The translations under genes were made by a program, and so were the position numbers. Below are positions 22,531 through 34,969 of a stretch of 64,000 bases of DNA, piece by piece. Source of the DNA: Aquarana catesbeiana (taxonomy: Eukaryota > Chordata > Amphibia > Anura > Ranidae); the NCBI RefSeq assembly GCF_042186555.1, contig NC_133328.1, positions 339,118,035-339,182,034 of the forward strand, read 5' to 3'. The first letter of the stretch is position 1. Each line of letters opens with the position of its first letter. A model generated the notes under the pieces. That model searched no databases. It saw nothing but the letters and a program-made list of their open reading frames with translations, and was not told where the DNA came from.

Positions 22531-23913
22531 TTTTCTCTATCCCTTTCCCCTTTAGGTCAGTTAGACTACCAGTTGGTCCACCCTGCACCAGGTTTGGACA
22601 GTATCTCCCAAAAAAAAAAAAAAAAACATTGTCGAGGGCCTGCATCTTCACCAGGGGGCCAGCTTTGCCCCAAACAGCTCTTTGCAATCCCCCTTGTTAA
22701 ACCAAAATTCCCATGTCACCTTACTACAGGTTCCCGGTTGACTCAGTCCTCAACCTCAACCAAAAACTTCACTACTAGGGCATCAAGTCAGGTGAGTAGT
22801 TCAAAGGGATCCCCCTTGCTTTTCTCTTAAACACTCTTTCACAACATATTTTACTTCACATACATGATTTGACTTGCTCCCGAGGCATTAGTAACTGTCA
22901 CATACTTCTGTGCACTTCACTCTGTTTTCGAAGAGCGATCCGAGATCCTTCACCACGCAGACAAGGTCGCCTAACGTCCAGCTTGCTGGCAGTGCAAGCG
23001 TTAGCAGACCGAACATACATCAATTAACTACAGATTGCAACATTCCTACTTAGAATACCAGACTTCAGCTACCTGCCCCAGTCCGCCCTGGGGGGCTCTG
23101 GTTCATTAGTTTGTGCCGAGCACAGACGGACACCTGAGCTATTGGTTACCTAGCCAGTCACCTCCTGGCTCACCTCGGTTGTCACGCATTCTTTTGAGTT
23201 TTCTAAAGTCACACTCAACAGCGCTCGCACGCAAACTAGCTGTCTTCTTGTCCTGTTCTTCTCGTTTTCCTTCTGCCTTTCCATCTTATCTACCCAAACG
23301 CATCTATCCCCTCCTACCTTTGCAACTTGCCTTAAACATATGCATTGCCCCTCCTTGCTTTTTGCTGATGCCACATCGCAGGCCGACAGCGATGACTTCG
23401 CCTCCGCCCGGCTGTCACCCTTTGCAGGCACAGCAAGCGGCAGCTCACAGTCTCACAGTGCTTGGACCATTCATTAAAAAAAAAAAAAATGCCACTGGCA
23501 GCCCTACCAGGCACCCAGGCATCACTGCAGTCTATTTTCTTAGTGACTACTCAGCTGCACTCCTTGGTGACCACACTGTCAACGGGTGCTCATGCTATGA
23601 CTGTCACCGCTCATTTCAGCTAAAACAGCAGCCAGACTTGAGGTGATCCTTTTTCTCACGCCTCCTAGTGTTTCTCTCCCAGGTACAAGAACCTGACTAA
23701 ATCCTTAAATTAGATGTGCCAGCAATAGCGGATCTGCCCATGTGGAATGAATTTCTCATCAACTGGAATGGCATGTCAATGTTCATTCCGTTAGCATCTC
23801 CCACTTCATCTCAGGTAGTCACGGACGCCACAGCCTCGACAGGTCCTTGGGTCAATTTTTGGCCATCTTTGGTTTGCAGGGCCATGGCCGTCAGAAATCC
23901 TCTTGATTCCTGA

Positions 23914-24480
23914 CTTCAGTTAGTCCTTCTCTTTGTTCTCTTTGCAGCTCAAGTCTGGCGCAGTAACTGGGCAGGACAAACACTGTCGTTTGCCACAGAC
24001 AACCAAGCCACAGCTAGTATTATAAATAAAAGCAAGTTCAACTCGCTGGCCATCATGGCCTTCCTGAGCAGGCTGGTGCAACTATCCCCACAGCACCAAT
24101 TAATGTTCTCTGCATCTACAACCCAGGCAAATGCAATACGCTGGACGACGCACTACCCGTTTTAACTTTGTGTCATTCTTTTCACAGGGATCTGGAACCG
24201 ACCTGACCATGTTTCTTATCCCACATTGGTCGTAGCTAACCTCGGATTAAAACAACACCTTCACAATGCTACATGCCTTATTAATCTATCATTTTCTCAC
24301 AACACCTTGAAGGCCTACCATACTGCCTGGAAAATCTATGACAGGTTCCTAGCCTCAAACCCTGGGGCAGTATCAGGAGATCTCTATCACATCCTGGCCT
24401 TCTTATCATCCTGCCACAGACAGTTGGCATTTTCACACAATACCATTAGACTCTGCTTAGCTGAGTAAATACATCCCCAA
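23914..24480 (+). pseudogene. RNase H + tyrosine recombinase N-terminal relic (DIRS-order)
   Basis: The first part (23945-24165) reads QVWRSNWAGQ, FATDNQATASIINK and, after a frame change near 24110, NPGKCNTLDDAL. This corresponds to the RNase H D-N motif and the H.PG..N..ADALSR end block. The second part (24226-24468) reads LSFSHNTLKAYHTAWKIYDR ... ILAFLSSCHRQLAFSHNTIR, typical of the SAM-like N-terminal domain of tyrosine recombinases. The catalytic R..H.R..Y domain is absent: only ~120 bp separate this from the terminal block. In DIRS-order elements these domains act in reverse transcription and in inserting a circular DNA intermediate. Frameshifts and stops make it inactive. Confidence 0.7.
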
Positions 24481-24589
24481 TCCGCAAGCAGTAAGGTCAT
24501 GAGCCTTCAGCCAGCTTGCCCTGTAGTATGGCAGTAAACATAAATAAATAATTACCTCACTAACCAAGTCTTTTTGCGCCCTTCTCTTG

Positions 24590-24711
24590 GCATACTGCCC
24601 AGCAGACCTGGGTTTACCTACAGCAGGCCAGGGCACACTTCAGGTCTATTTATGTTGTTAGTCTTGTGACGTGTTTATGTGCTTCATATCTCTCAGGACA
24701 GAGGACTCCGA

Positions 24712-24714
<3 letters not shown>
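24590..24714 (+). repeat. Terminal block of DIRS-order element 1 (B-type)
   Basis: ggcatactgcccagcagacc through ggccagggcacacttcaggt matches the B repeats of element 2 (ggcatactgaccagccaggc ... aaggcacacctcaggtctt). The gcatactg at its start is complementary to the cagtatgc in the left-end hairpin at 20116. Confidence 0.65.
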
Positions 24715-24764
<50 letters not shown>

Positions 24765-24790
24765 AATAAATAAATATATATATATATATT
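24714..24790. repeat. (TA)n microsatellite
   Basis: About 75 bp of alternating ta with short aaataaataa interruptions. It separates the terminal block from the right inverted repeat. Confidence 0.95.
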
Positions 24791-24820
24791 ATACACACAC
24801 TACTGTTCATAGAGGGGAGT
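24776..24820 (-). repeat. Inverted terminal repeat, right (element 1)
   Basis: tatatattatacacacac then tactgttcatagaggggagt is the complement of 20065-20108. The sequence directly after it is interior CCACTT-family sequence, so element 1 interrupts or abuts such a copy. Confidence 0.8.
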
Positions 24821-25335
24821 CCCAAAAAAGTGTCAAAAGCGTCTGATCTGTCCTCTGCAATGTCGAAGTCCCACTAAAAATCGCTGATCACCGTCATTAC
24901 TAGTAAAAAAAAAAATTAATAATAAAAATGCCATCAATATATCCCCTATTTTGTAGATGCTATACCTTCTGCACAAACCAATCAATATATGCTTATTGCA
25001 ATTTTTTTACCAAAAATATGTAGAAGAATACATATTGGCCTAAACTGATGAAGACATTTTTAAATTATTTTGGATATTTATTATAGCAAAAAGTAAAAAA
25101 TATTGTTTTTTTTTCAGAATTGTCGCTCTTTTTTGTTTATAGCGCAAAAAAATAAAAACAGAGAGGTGATCAAATACCACTAAAATAAAGCTGTATTTGT
25201 GGCAAAAAAAAGAACATCAATTTTGTTTGGGTACAGTGTCACACGACCACGCAATTGTCAGTTAAAAGGACACGGTGCCGTATCGCAAAAAATGGCCTGG
25301 TCATTAAGGAGGAAAATCTTCCGGTCCTTAAGTGG
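24821..25335 (+). mobile_element. TTAA-flanked CCACTT-family element, 5'-truncated
   Basis: Collinear with 33655-34147: gtgtcaaaag.gtctgat, the ca.caatatat block, the agagaggtgatcaaatacca block and the terminus ggtccttaagtgg followed by TTAA (25336-25339). The 5' half is missing, cut by DIRS-order element 1. Confidence 0.75.
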
Positions 25336-25339
25336 TTAA

Positions 25340-26072
25340 AAGTGGCATTGTTTGTTTGCAAACAGCTGGTGGGTATCTCACATTTAGCAGTGTAGCACTA
25401 CCACCTCAAAATAGCAGATCCCCATTTGGACTTTGTGTGTAAATGAGCCAATGGGGATCTTGGGTGATGTCATTGACTAGATATGGTCATGCCAATTTTT
25501 GGTCAATGATGTTGCACAGGATTACTATAGCTTGTTTATATGCAGAAGCAAACAATGATCTGTCATATCTATGAAGATAGATGCAGTGGCACACCACTGT
25601 CAGTGGGCAGGTTTTCTGGGCACCTGGCCAATATTTGTGAACAGTGCTCATCAAGAGAGATACTGTATATATCACTAGATAGTGTGATCGGAGTTGGATT
25701 TTGTTTATTTTTTCTTTTCTTTTCAATAAGGGACTTTTTCACAGTATAGCTGTTTTGATTACTTTTTCAACTTAATTGTGACTGAATAGTAATATTGAGA
25801 CTATAGCGGCTTCATCCTTCAAAGAGGATGCCTCCAGATATCTGCCCCCGCATGTACATTTGCTCATCAACAAAAAAATAAACAAAAATAACCACAACCT
25901 TTACAAGTCCTTCATTGAACAAAAAAAAAAGTTGTCATATGATATAAATTCATTGAGTAATCTAACAATGTAAATCCATAGCAGTTATGATGAGAATTGC
26001 CTGCCAATGTTGACCTATCACCACAACAACCTATCAACATTGATATTGCATCTCAAAATTGTTTGTTTACAT
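25340..26072. other. No recognised feature
   Basis: No ORF or known repeat. The stretch aatggggatcttgggtgatg near 25450 suggests repeat-derived DNA but I cannot assign it. Confidence 0.4.
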
Positions 26073-26080
26073 ACAGAATC

Positions 26081-26662
26081 TAGACACGTGCATTCGTTTT
26101 CGTCCGAATGTATTTTCGTCCGAAAAAGAGAAAAAATTCGACGTAGGGGAGAAAAGATTCAACATAGAGAGAAAAGATTTGACATAGAGGGAAAAGATTC
26201 AACGTAGGGGAGAAAAGATTTAACGTAGGGGAGAAAAGATTCGACGTAGGGGATAAAAGATCCCTGCTGGAATTGGGTGGGGGAGGTAAAATAAAAATAA
26301 TGATGATGATGAATGTTATTGGCTGATTGTAACCAAAGAGAGAGGAGCAGTAAAATAGCTAGAACTAAGTACACACGTACTTTGGCTTATGGTGTCTGTT
26401 GAAAGTTCTAAGAAGATTCGACGGAGCAGGTAAACTATACGGCGTCTTACAGTTTAGCTGCTTTGTCGAATCTTCTTTGAACATTCGACAGACACCATAA
26501 GCCTTCAATGACAGATTCAACCTTAATTTGGATTTTTGGACGAATGCAATTTTTAACGAAAAACGAAATAAATAAAAATGAATTTCGGGAGTAACTAAAT
26601 AAATTTATTTTTCGGACGAAAACGAAATTCCGAAACGAAATATTTCAGTGTGCACATGTCTA
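26081..26662. mobile_element. hAT-like MITE with perfect 8-bp target duplication
   Basis: The ends tagacacgtgca and tgcacatgtcta are inverted repeats (11 of 12). acagaatc flanks both sides (26073-26080, 26663-26670), the 8-bp duplication of hAT transposition. Inside are a tandem array (26135-26260) and a long imperfect palindrome (about 26382-26503: ggcttatggtgtctgttgaa against its complement). There is no transposase, so it would have been moved in trans. Confidence 0.85.
26135..26260. repeat. ~21-bp minisatellite in hAT-like MITE
   Basis: About six units of gattcgacgtaggggagaaaa with variants such as aacatagagag. Confidence 0.8.
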
Positions 26663-26670
26663 ACAGAATC

Positions 26671-27832
26671 TGGCAGAGATCATGGGTGATATCATTCACC
26701 AGATTCATTCATTTATATCACCCAGGAGCAATGATAGTGTTACAATTGCTAAATGACAGATTTCCAGTTGATATTTGTAAATAAAAAACTTTTACCAAAT
26801 GTGGTCAGCTTGTTTGCCCATTTACTGAACTGTGCACACAGGTTGGTTTTGGGTCAAACTCATGCCAAACCCAGAGTATTGGTCTTTACTGTATTATAAC
26901 TTAAGGAGTACAGGTGATCATGATCACTGTGACCTTCAACATTACATTTAGTGATCAAAGAACTGAGGGAAGTGGCAGGCATTGGATGAGAACAGAAGGT
27001 TTAGAACCTTTCCGCTGCCATCATTACTACTAAATTAAATGAGATAAGTGTCTTCTGCTGGCATGCAGCTGCTGTTCATTGATCAAAAAAGTATTTTGTT
27101 TGTAAGTTCAGACTTTATTACACTCTTGTTTGTAGAGCAATATACTAAATGTTGTTACTAGCTTCTAGACAGGATGTGATTGGAAAAAAAACCCTTTTGG
27201 GCATATAATAAGTGGCAGTTTAATTGCTTCCAATTTCTGACAAATGCAGTTGAAATTAATCGGAATGAAGAAGTAACTACAGCAACAGCAAAAGAAAAAA
27301 TGTAATGATATTTTTTCATCTTTTGCTCTACACATCGATCTATCAAATGCCGTTCTATTAAAAAAAAAAAAAAATGAGGGAACTTCTAAGATGTTTTGAA
27401 GGCTTTTATATGTATTTCCCATTAGTATTGTGAGCAGTCCTACGATTAATTATTGTAGTTTAGTCCGTGTTGTCTGGATTTTAAAGTGAGCTTGGCAAAA
27501 GTATCCAGCAGAGATACAAATTTGATCACTTTTGTACAGAACCCCTAGCTAATTATTACAATTGCGCACTAGTGTTAATCTCCAGCCCTGCCAATTCTTG
27601 ATTAGGAGTACTAATATTAGCTTTATATCTCATTCACAGGCATTGAATCACTGCATGGATGCTTCTATAGAAGTAGCTGGGAAGAAAGCAGGCTATAATC
27701 ACGACTCCTGTTAATAGCAGAATAGTAGTAAGATGAAGGGAGAAAGCTACTGGTAGAGGTACAGTATGAGCTAAAAAAGGGAAAATTGTGTTCTTGCCTT
27801 ATTCTATTTCCAGGTGTTTTTAGAAATATGCC
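26671..27832. other. No recognised feature
   Basis: AT-rich, homopolymer A/T runs near 27361. No ORF or TIR recognised. Confidence 0.45.
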
Positions 27833-27836
27833 TTAA

Positions 27837-28319
27837 AGTGGTTTTAAACCTCAGACATAAAACATGAACAAAGCATATGTCTCTATAGTGTGTACTTGTC
27901 TCAATTAGGAGCACAAAGTGTCATTTCTGTCTGCTGTTTCCTTCATCTGCTATCAGCATAAATAACTTCTGACAAGTTTTCCTGACACCAAGAGAAAATT
28001 GTGGTAGGGGGGGGAGCTCAAGAATATTGATAGCCTCAGCTCTATTCCTATGAGCTGTTTGAAGGGGTGTATACCCCTTCCCTCCAATCAGCTCTCAGAG
28101 CTCCCCTCATTGATCTCTGCAGAGAGTAACTTCAGCTCTCCACCCCCTGTCTTCAGAACTCTCAGACAATCTATAAAAAATCCTGGACTTGGATTAAATG
28201 TAGCAAAGAGAAGACTGCAGATACCTAGATACAACTTATGTAGGAGGATTTGTTTTATCTCTGTATATCACCTGTGGCCAGTCACTTCACTGGGTATATG
28301 TAAGAGTTTACAACCACCT
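27837..28319. mobile_element. TTAA-type MITE (AGTGGTTGTAAACC family)
   Basis: TTAA (27833-27836) precedes agtggttttaaacctc, and the right end reads gagtttacaaccacct followed by a degraded TTAA (tataa). The same termini are intact at 50050-50544. About 480 bp with no coding capacity. Confidence 0.65.
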
Positions 28320-28323
28320 ATAA

Positions 28324-29054
28324 GCCTAACTGAGACATGCAGTCTGTTCCCTTGACTGCTCTGGCATTTTCACACTGGCAGGGATCGTTGAGTGTGTTTT
28401 TGTGAACTGCTTATGAACTATGTTTTTAAAAGGTGCAATAACAATGAACATGTGACAATCCTGCACTACATAGTGATGCATCTATAGTATTCATCAGTGT
28501 CTACACAGATGTGGATTGGCTGTTCATTTGAATGTGAGGCATTTTGGCAGTTTTTCAATTTATTGGAATGATTCAGCCCAGCTCTTCCAGGATTCTGAAG
28601 CATGTGTCCTTAAAAACAAACCTTTACCCAGAATTCCGTTGAATGCAAAAACAGGATAGTAACATGCCTGGATAGTGATTAATTGACTGGTTAGAAAACA
28701 GACCTGCTATTCCCCATTGTGTGCACCAAACCCACAAATCCTGACTGCTGTATGCGACAACTAACATATATTTTTCAGGATGTATATACATATAGAAAGA
28801 TGCTAGTAATACTTTAAAATAATTAATATTGGAAAAGAAGGTATTGCAAAAATTAATAAATCTATACAATTTATGTTATTTGATCCAAATGATAAAAACA
28901 ACTGTGAGTTAAACCAAATGATATAAATTGCAATGTACTGTATCTATAGTCACAACACATTTGAGAACGGCCATACAATTTTTTTGCTGTCTGTGTTCCA
29001 TTGTGGATTTTTTTTTCACTTCTTATCTCTGCAGTTCAAGTGGAATCAACCTCC
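28324..29054. other. No recognised feature
   Basis: AT-rich, no ORF or family match. Confidence 0.45.
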
Positions 29055-29493
29055 TATGCGCATACACACAAACGATTTTGCCGTCGGAATAAACTCTGAA
29101 GATTTCTCAGACGGAATTCCATTCATGCAGTCTTGCCTACACACGGTCAAACCAAAGTCCAACCAAAGTCTGACTGTCTAGAACGCGGTGATGTACAACA
29201 CGTACGACGGGACTAGAAAAAGGAAGTTCAATAGCCAGTAGCCAATAGCTTCCTTCTCGTACTTGCTTCAGAGCATGCGTCATTTTTGGTCCGTCTGAAC
29301 AGCATACAGATGAGCGGTTTTCCCGATAGGAATTGGTTCCGTTGGAAATATTTAGAACACGTTCTATTTCTAGGTCCATCAGAATTTTCAAAAAAAAAAG
29401 TCCGATGAGGCCTACACACGATTGGAATAGATGATGAAAAGACTCCATCTGACTTTTTCCGTAGGACATTCCACTCGTGTGTACGCGGCTTTA
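29055..29493 (-). mobile_element. Small TIR element, family X copy 1
   Basis: The right end complement taaagccgcgtacacacgag matches the start of the copy at 31062 (taatgccgtgtacacacgag) at 18 of 20 bases. The interior is collinear in reverse orientation, including cttcagagcatgcgtcattt and ggaattggttccg. The left end is complementary in part (tatgcgcatacacac). About 440 bp, non-coding. Confidence 0.75.
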
Positions 29494-31061
29494 GACAATT
29501 GTCCCTATTAAAAGACTTACAGTCACCTGTTCTGGTGACATCAGTAAAATCTTGGATTTCCTATCACTTTCTGTCTTTGTGATGATGATCACCAGGACAA
29601 CTAGAAAGGGTGAATATACTTAGTGGTAACATAGACAGCAAAAAAAAGTTTGGAGTTTACAAATTTATTGGGGATTATTAAAAAATAAAAATATGACAAA
29701 GTGAATTGCAATATAAACCATGGTATGCAAACCAGACAGATACAAGAGAAGATTCTTATAGACACCTTAATCAGGCCTTATTTGAATCAGTTCACTTATC
29801 TTGAAGTTGTCAGAAGATTTTCCATCCACATGACTAGTCTAATAACCCAAACAACTCTGGTTTGGGAGCAGGAGCAAACCAAGGAAAAGAGCAAAGCTCT
29901 CTTCAGGGCTATTTCAAAGTTGTTAAGGATACAAAGATTAAAAGTCCAGCTGTACAGATGCAGTGGAATACTAAGAACAAAAAGCATGTTCTGAAGGCCC
30001 CTATTATGTGAAATCTCTGGGTATCTCATATTTTATACACTCTGTTTTCCTCTATAAAATAAAAAACAAATTAAAGAGTGACTGAAAAATATCAAAACAA
30101 GCCAAACCAGTGCAAACAATCAATAATTCTTTGATAATAAAATACAATTCTAAATTTCCAAATAGGACAAATTGCTGACACATTTACACGCTATGAAATG
30201 TTGTTTTTACCATTTTAAAACTAGCTTTTAAACAACCTTTTTTTGCTTATAACCACATGTAAATGGGTGAAGAAATGTCACTTGTAGAGCAATTTATATG
30301 GCTGCATAATCAGAATAACAGGCACTCGAATAGCATCAATTGCTCATGATTGAAAGCTTGAAATTTGCACTGAGGCGGTGATTTACTAAAACATATAAGT
30401 GCTGTATTGAACCAGTGGACCTGTGCTTGCCTGAAAGACCAAATCAATTGAAGGAGAAAAAATATATACATATCACTGCACACATCACTGCACACAAGCA
30501 AACCTATTTACTTCTTTGCCAGTAAAAGCTTTATACTAATATTCAATTGTTATTATCATTTTGACGTAATGTTTTTTTTTCGGGTAAAGTAAAGCAATGC
30601 ATATGTTGCACTCTTTATATATTGTGCAGTGTTTTATTTGTGTCACTCATGGAATAACAGAATTACTGAGCCTCTTGAAACTGGGATTTTTTTTAAACAA
30701 TCACAGTTTTCTAACCCAATCAGATCTTATTAATAAAGAGTGAAATACCAATTAAACAAATAAATGCAGTATGTCACATATTAATCCACTCTGATCATAT
30801 TTCACATTTGCATCATAGTTAATCAAATAAAAAGACATTAAATTATGGTTTCATCAAAAGAGAACGCTAAATTTTTTTGCATCAAAGAAACATTAGGCTT
30901 CTTATTTTACTTATTATTATTATTACTTATTTTTACTCTTATTGGCACAGAGTTGCTCTCTGGCATGAACAAGTGGCCAAGAGATCCTCCTAGTCTGAAT
31001 TCTATTCTTACGAATTCTTTTGAAGAAATCATGGCATGAAAGGCATATGTTCATGAAACTC
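29494..31061. other. No recognised gene
   Basis: AT-rich, with scattered short ORFs (longest about 97 codons at 29701-29994) that lack family motifs. A small (tta)n run lies at 30900-30940. Confidence 0.45.
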
Positions 31062-31502
31062 TAATGCCGTGTACACACGAGCGGAATGTCCGACAGAAAA
31101 AGTCAGACGGGAGCTTTTCATTGTATATTCCGATCGTGTGGATGCCCCATTGGACTTTTTACGTTGAAAATTATGACGGACCTAGAAAGAGAACATGTTC
31201 TAAATTTTTCCGACGGAACCAATTCCTGTCGGGAAAACCGCTCGTCTGTATGCTGTTCCGACATACCAAAAATGACGCATGCTCTGAAGCAAGTACGAGA
31301 TGGAAGCTATTGGCTACTGGCTATTGAACTTCTGTTTTCTAGTCCCATCCTACGTGTTGTACATCACTGCGTCCTGGATGGTCGGAATTTGGTGTGACCA
31401 TGTGTACCCAAAAAAGCTTGAGCGGAATTCCGTCGGAACTTTGTCGGAAAAACCATCAGAGTTTATTCCGATGAGAAAACTGGTCATGTGTACAGGGCAT
31501 TA
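31062..31502 (+). mobile_element. Small TIR element, family X copy 2
   Basis: Left end taatgccgtgtacacacgag; right end catgtgtacagggcatta, whose complement begins taatgccctgtacacatg, so the TIRs match at 16 of 18. It is inverted relative to copy 1, 1.6 kb away. Non-coding. Confidence 0.8.
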
Positions 31503-31647
31503 GTGCACAGTAAGTACAGTGATAGTGGCAATACAGCAGTTAATCTTGCAGGTCAGTAGACCCACAAACCAAATATATGAATATAGTACACTCACCAATA
31601 TAACTCATTTAAGTAAATAACTCTGAAAAAATTCACTTGATATTTAA

Positions 31648-34147
31648 CCACTTGCTGACCAACTCATGTCGATATGCGTCGGCCGAGTGGCACGGGTGCA
31701 CAAAACAATGTACCCGAACGTCGCGGAGTCATCAGTGGCTAGCAGGCGCTCGCGCGGCGTGGGAGCGTGCCCACAGGTGCCGCGGATTCAATTGTCACAA
31801 ATTTGCGCGCCCATGGTGACTAGCTAACTGTGACGTGCGTTCCGTGACTGGGGTATATGAGGAACTAGGGGGATAAGGGAGAACTTATACTGAGCATGTA
31901 AGACTGGCTGTGGTACTTTCACAGCCTGCACTACCTTTAGCCACCACTAGAGGGAGACTCCACTCCAATCCAGCTAGCTGACCACACACAGGCAGATACA
32001 AATCTTACATACAATCTGGTGCACTCTAAGGGTTAGGGAGCAGTCTAGCAATTACTATACACTTCTCGGGTTCCTCCAGCTATCCTGCAAGCTTGAACCC
32101 CAGTGTTAATCACTCTTCCCACTGTCCCCACACCCACACACCAGACACACAATAAACGATAGCCTGCCACCACCCAACAGTTTGTCCGCAGACTGGTCTG
32201 CTGAGTCACCAAACACACAGATCTCCGTCTGCCAGATCTGTTAACTTACAATCTGCATGCAATCTGCCAACACACAGTGCAATTGCATACCGATTGGCAC
32301 ATAGCTTAGACCGAGTACTTAGGCACTAAAATGCACCAACCTCTCCAGAGATATGAGTCCTAGCTTAGTACACAGAAGTCACTTATTAATTTTATCATTT
32401 AATATCCCGAAAGTGGGCAGTGCATATAAGATATACAAAGAAAAAGGATTTACCAAAAAAGATACAAAAAATGCAGAAAGACACACAAATTGGCAATTTG
32501 CTATGAAAATAAAAAGGGATAAAAACATAAATAAACTTTACCGAAGTCTATCCGTTAGTAGAAGCATACTGGAACATGTGGGAACTCCCTAGTTTCGAAC
32601 TGGCTTTGTGGAAGAACAATGTCCATATCTCAGGCTACCCAATTTATTGAAATATGGATGTGGGGTGGACTTTAGCCCTTGGCCAATCAACCCTGGGGGG
32701 TGTTCCTGTCTCAGCCCACAAATGTTTTGTGTTCTGAAATGACCAGAGTCAAATTGGCCCAGAACGGCGCTGATTGCTGGGTCATGGATAGGATTTCTGA
32801 TACCAGCGCATCAGTCCGATCGCAACAGTACCAATCACTGCCTGCTGCAATCAGGCACCATATAACGGTTTTGTGTGGTTCTCTAGGATTCCACACCTGC
32901 TAAACATACAGAGTTACATGTACACGTAACCCATCAGGTGTACGATCAAAAGGAATTATTTTCATCTCTCTGACGCTAATATTTTAGCTTTTATGAGAGA
33001 TAAACTAGGTTCCTTAGATCTGTTGGTATCAATCAAAGTTTACAGACTGTCCGGAGCCTTGCGAATGCCCCCTGCGGATCAATGTAGCCAAAATGACTAG
33101 CAGTTTTCTTTGAAGCCTCAGGATGGTGGCAATCTGTTTACTCTAATGGAAACTTTTATTGGCATCTAGGTGTCACTCCGATCCTAGAAAAAACTATCTC
33201 TGTCCTTTTCAAATGCTAATGAAAGAACATATGTGCATGACTGACATTGAATACTATATTTTTAATAACCCAGAATTAAACTACATCTACAATTACACTA
33301 CTTCTACAGATCACACCACATCTTGTTAAGGCAAAACTATCCTACGCTTACATTTTCGTTACATCAATGTCCGCTGGTGCCCCATGATCGTAACATGGAG
33401 AGGCAGAACGGGGAGATGTAACCAAGGCATTTCCCTGTTCTGCCTAGCAACATGACAGGGATCTACTGCTGCCTGTGATCAGGAGCAGTGATCTCTGTCA
33501 TGTTCTAGTGAGCCCATCCCTCCTACAGTTAGAACACACCCAGGAAACACACTTAACCCCTTGATCACCCTCTATTGTTTAACCCCTTCCCTGCCAGTGA
33601 CATTTACACAGTTGCATTTTTATAGCACTGATCACTGTATAAATGCCAATGGTCCCAAAATAGTGTCAAAAGTGTCTGATCCGTCCGCCGCAATGTTGCA
33701 GTCACAATAAAAATCGTAGATCACCGCCATTACTAATAAAAAAATAATAATAAAAATGCCATAAATGTATCCCCTATTTTGTAGACATAATAACTTTTGC
33801 GCAAACCAATCAATATACGATTTAAAAAAAAAAAATATGTAGAAGAATACATATCGGCCTAAACTGAGGAAGAAAATTTTATTTTTTTATTTTTTTGGGG
33901 ATATTTATTATAGCAAAAAGTAAAAAATATTGCTAAAATGCTCGCTCTTTTTTTGTTTATAGAGCAAAAAATAAAGACTGCAGAGGTGATCAAATACCAC
34001 CAAAAGAAAGCTCTATTTGTGGGAAAAAAAGGGCATCGGTTTTGTTGGGGTACAATGTTGCGTGACTGCGCAATTGTCAGTTAAATCAATGCAGTGCCAT
34101 ATCGCAAAAAAGGGCTTGGTCAGTAAATCCTTCCAGGGCTGAAGTGG
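31648..34147 (+). mobile_element. TTAA-flanked CCACTT-family element, split by solo LTR
   Basis: TTAA (31644-31647) followed by ccacttgctgacc, and ...gctgaagtgg followed by TTAA (34148-34151), give both ends. Removing the LTR and one copy of its 5-bp duplication leaves about 925 bp. It contains no ORF. This is the best-defined member in the window; partial ones are at 8995, 24821, 38237, 42541 and 54715. The TTAA duplication points to piggyBac-type transposase, by inference. Confidence 0.8.
31793..33363 (-). repeat. Solo LTR (copy 2), intact, with TCAAT target duplication
   Basis: On the minus strand it starts TGTAACGAAAATGTAAGCG and ends AAATTTGTGACA. tcaat lies directly outside at 31788-31792 and 33364-33368. 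It is 1571 bp and collinear with the LTR at 2993-5412, without the 835-bp insertion. With no internal region attached, it is the usual product of LTR-LTR recombination. Confidence 0.9.
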
Positions 34148-34151
34148 TTAA

Positions 34152-34969
34152 GGAAATCCTTTATGATTTGTTATTAACTTAGCCAAGGAATACTCAGGTA
34201 GGAAGGGGGCTATTTAGGTGGAGAGTATTTTATAATTAATAGATTGGATAATGATAGAAGATCTGTGCTAATCTATGAAACTGAGGTATTTACACATTGC
34301 TGCATGTACAAAACAGTGTACACTTAACAACTGTGTATAATAGAGAAAGGGATCAGCAAAATCTTACTTCAGTTTAGTAAAAAGTGATCTGAAGAATCCC
34401 ATTAAAGAATTTGCCATTTAAAAAAAAAAATACTCAGTTTTCTTTTTACACATGCAGCAGTTGCCTAGACCTTCCACCACAAGCTATTCACATTGCTGGC
34501 ATGCAGTAACAGCTATGCAAGATCATAGGATGAGGGATGTGTTTTCTGGGTAAGTGCTGGACAGAGTCACCACTAGAACACTGCTTCAAGCTTTCTATAT
34601 CTCCTGAGTTGCTAATGTCTTCTGGTGCCCTGTCAGAGACCTAGTGGGATGGTGCTATAGGAGCAAATTAAGTAAAAAGATGGAATGTGGACCACAGATA
34701 AGCAAATATATTTAAGTGCATTTGTAATCGTGTATAGCAGGGCCACCCTCCTCGCTGCCTTTCTTTCACTTTGTATTTATTTAAAAAATATATAAAACTA
34801 TTTTTTTTAAACATAATGTACATTTTGAAACATAACTTGAGTCATTGGTTGCTTCAAATTTTCCAAAGGACAAGAGTAATAAACAGCATCCTATACCAAG
34901 CTCTCTCACAGAACCCGCTGCTATTGAAGGCATTCAGCTTGATCATTATGAATAAAATTAAACAGTCCT
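34152..34969. other. No recognised feature
   Basis: AT-rich, no ORF or repeat family recognised. Confidence 0.45.

Larger units (their letters stand above)
20065..24820 (+). mobile_element. DIRS-order (tyrosine recombinase) retrotransposon, element 1, degenerate
   Basis: Bounded by near-perfect ~45-bp inverted repeats: actcccctctatgaacag... at 20065 and its complement ending at 24820. Inside are a promoter-side block (20109-20260) starting with the hairpin GGCCAG-TATG-CTGGCC, two tandem hairpin arrays, an RNase H relic, a tyrosine-recombinase N-terminal relic, and a terminal block beginning ggcatactgcccagcagacc (24591). The start and terminal blocks resemble those of element 2 at 45738 and 49610. 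RNase H next to a tyrosine recombinase is the DIRS-order hallmark. No reverse-transcriptase motif or recombinase C-terminal box was found, so it is internally deleted. Confidence 0.7.

Noticed and set aside
28050..28355. 101-codon ORF
   Set aside because: Lies within a TTAA-type MITE and runs across its right end; no motif.
30845..31039. 64-codon ORF with a hydrophobic run (LFYLLLLLLIFTLIG)
   Set aside because: The run comes from a (tta)n microsatellite; no start context, splice signal or homologous family.
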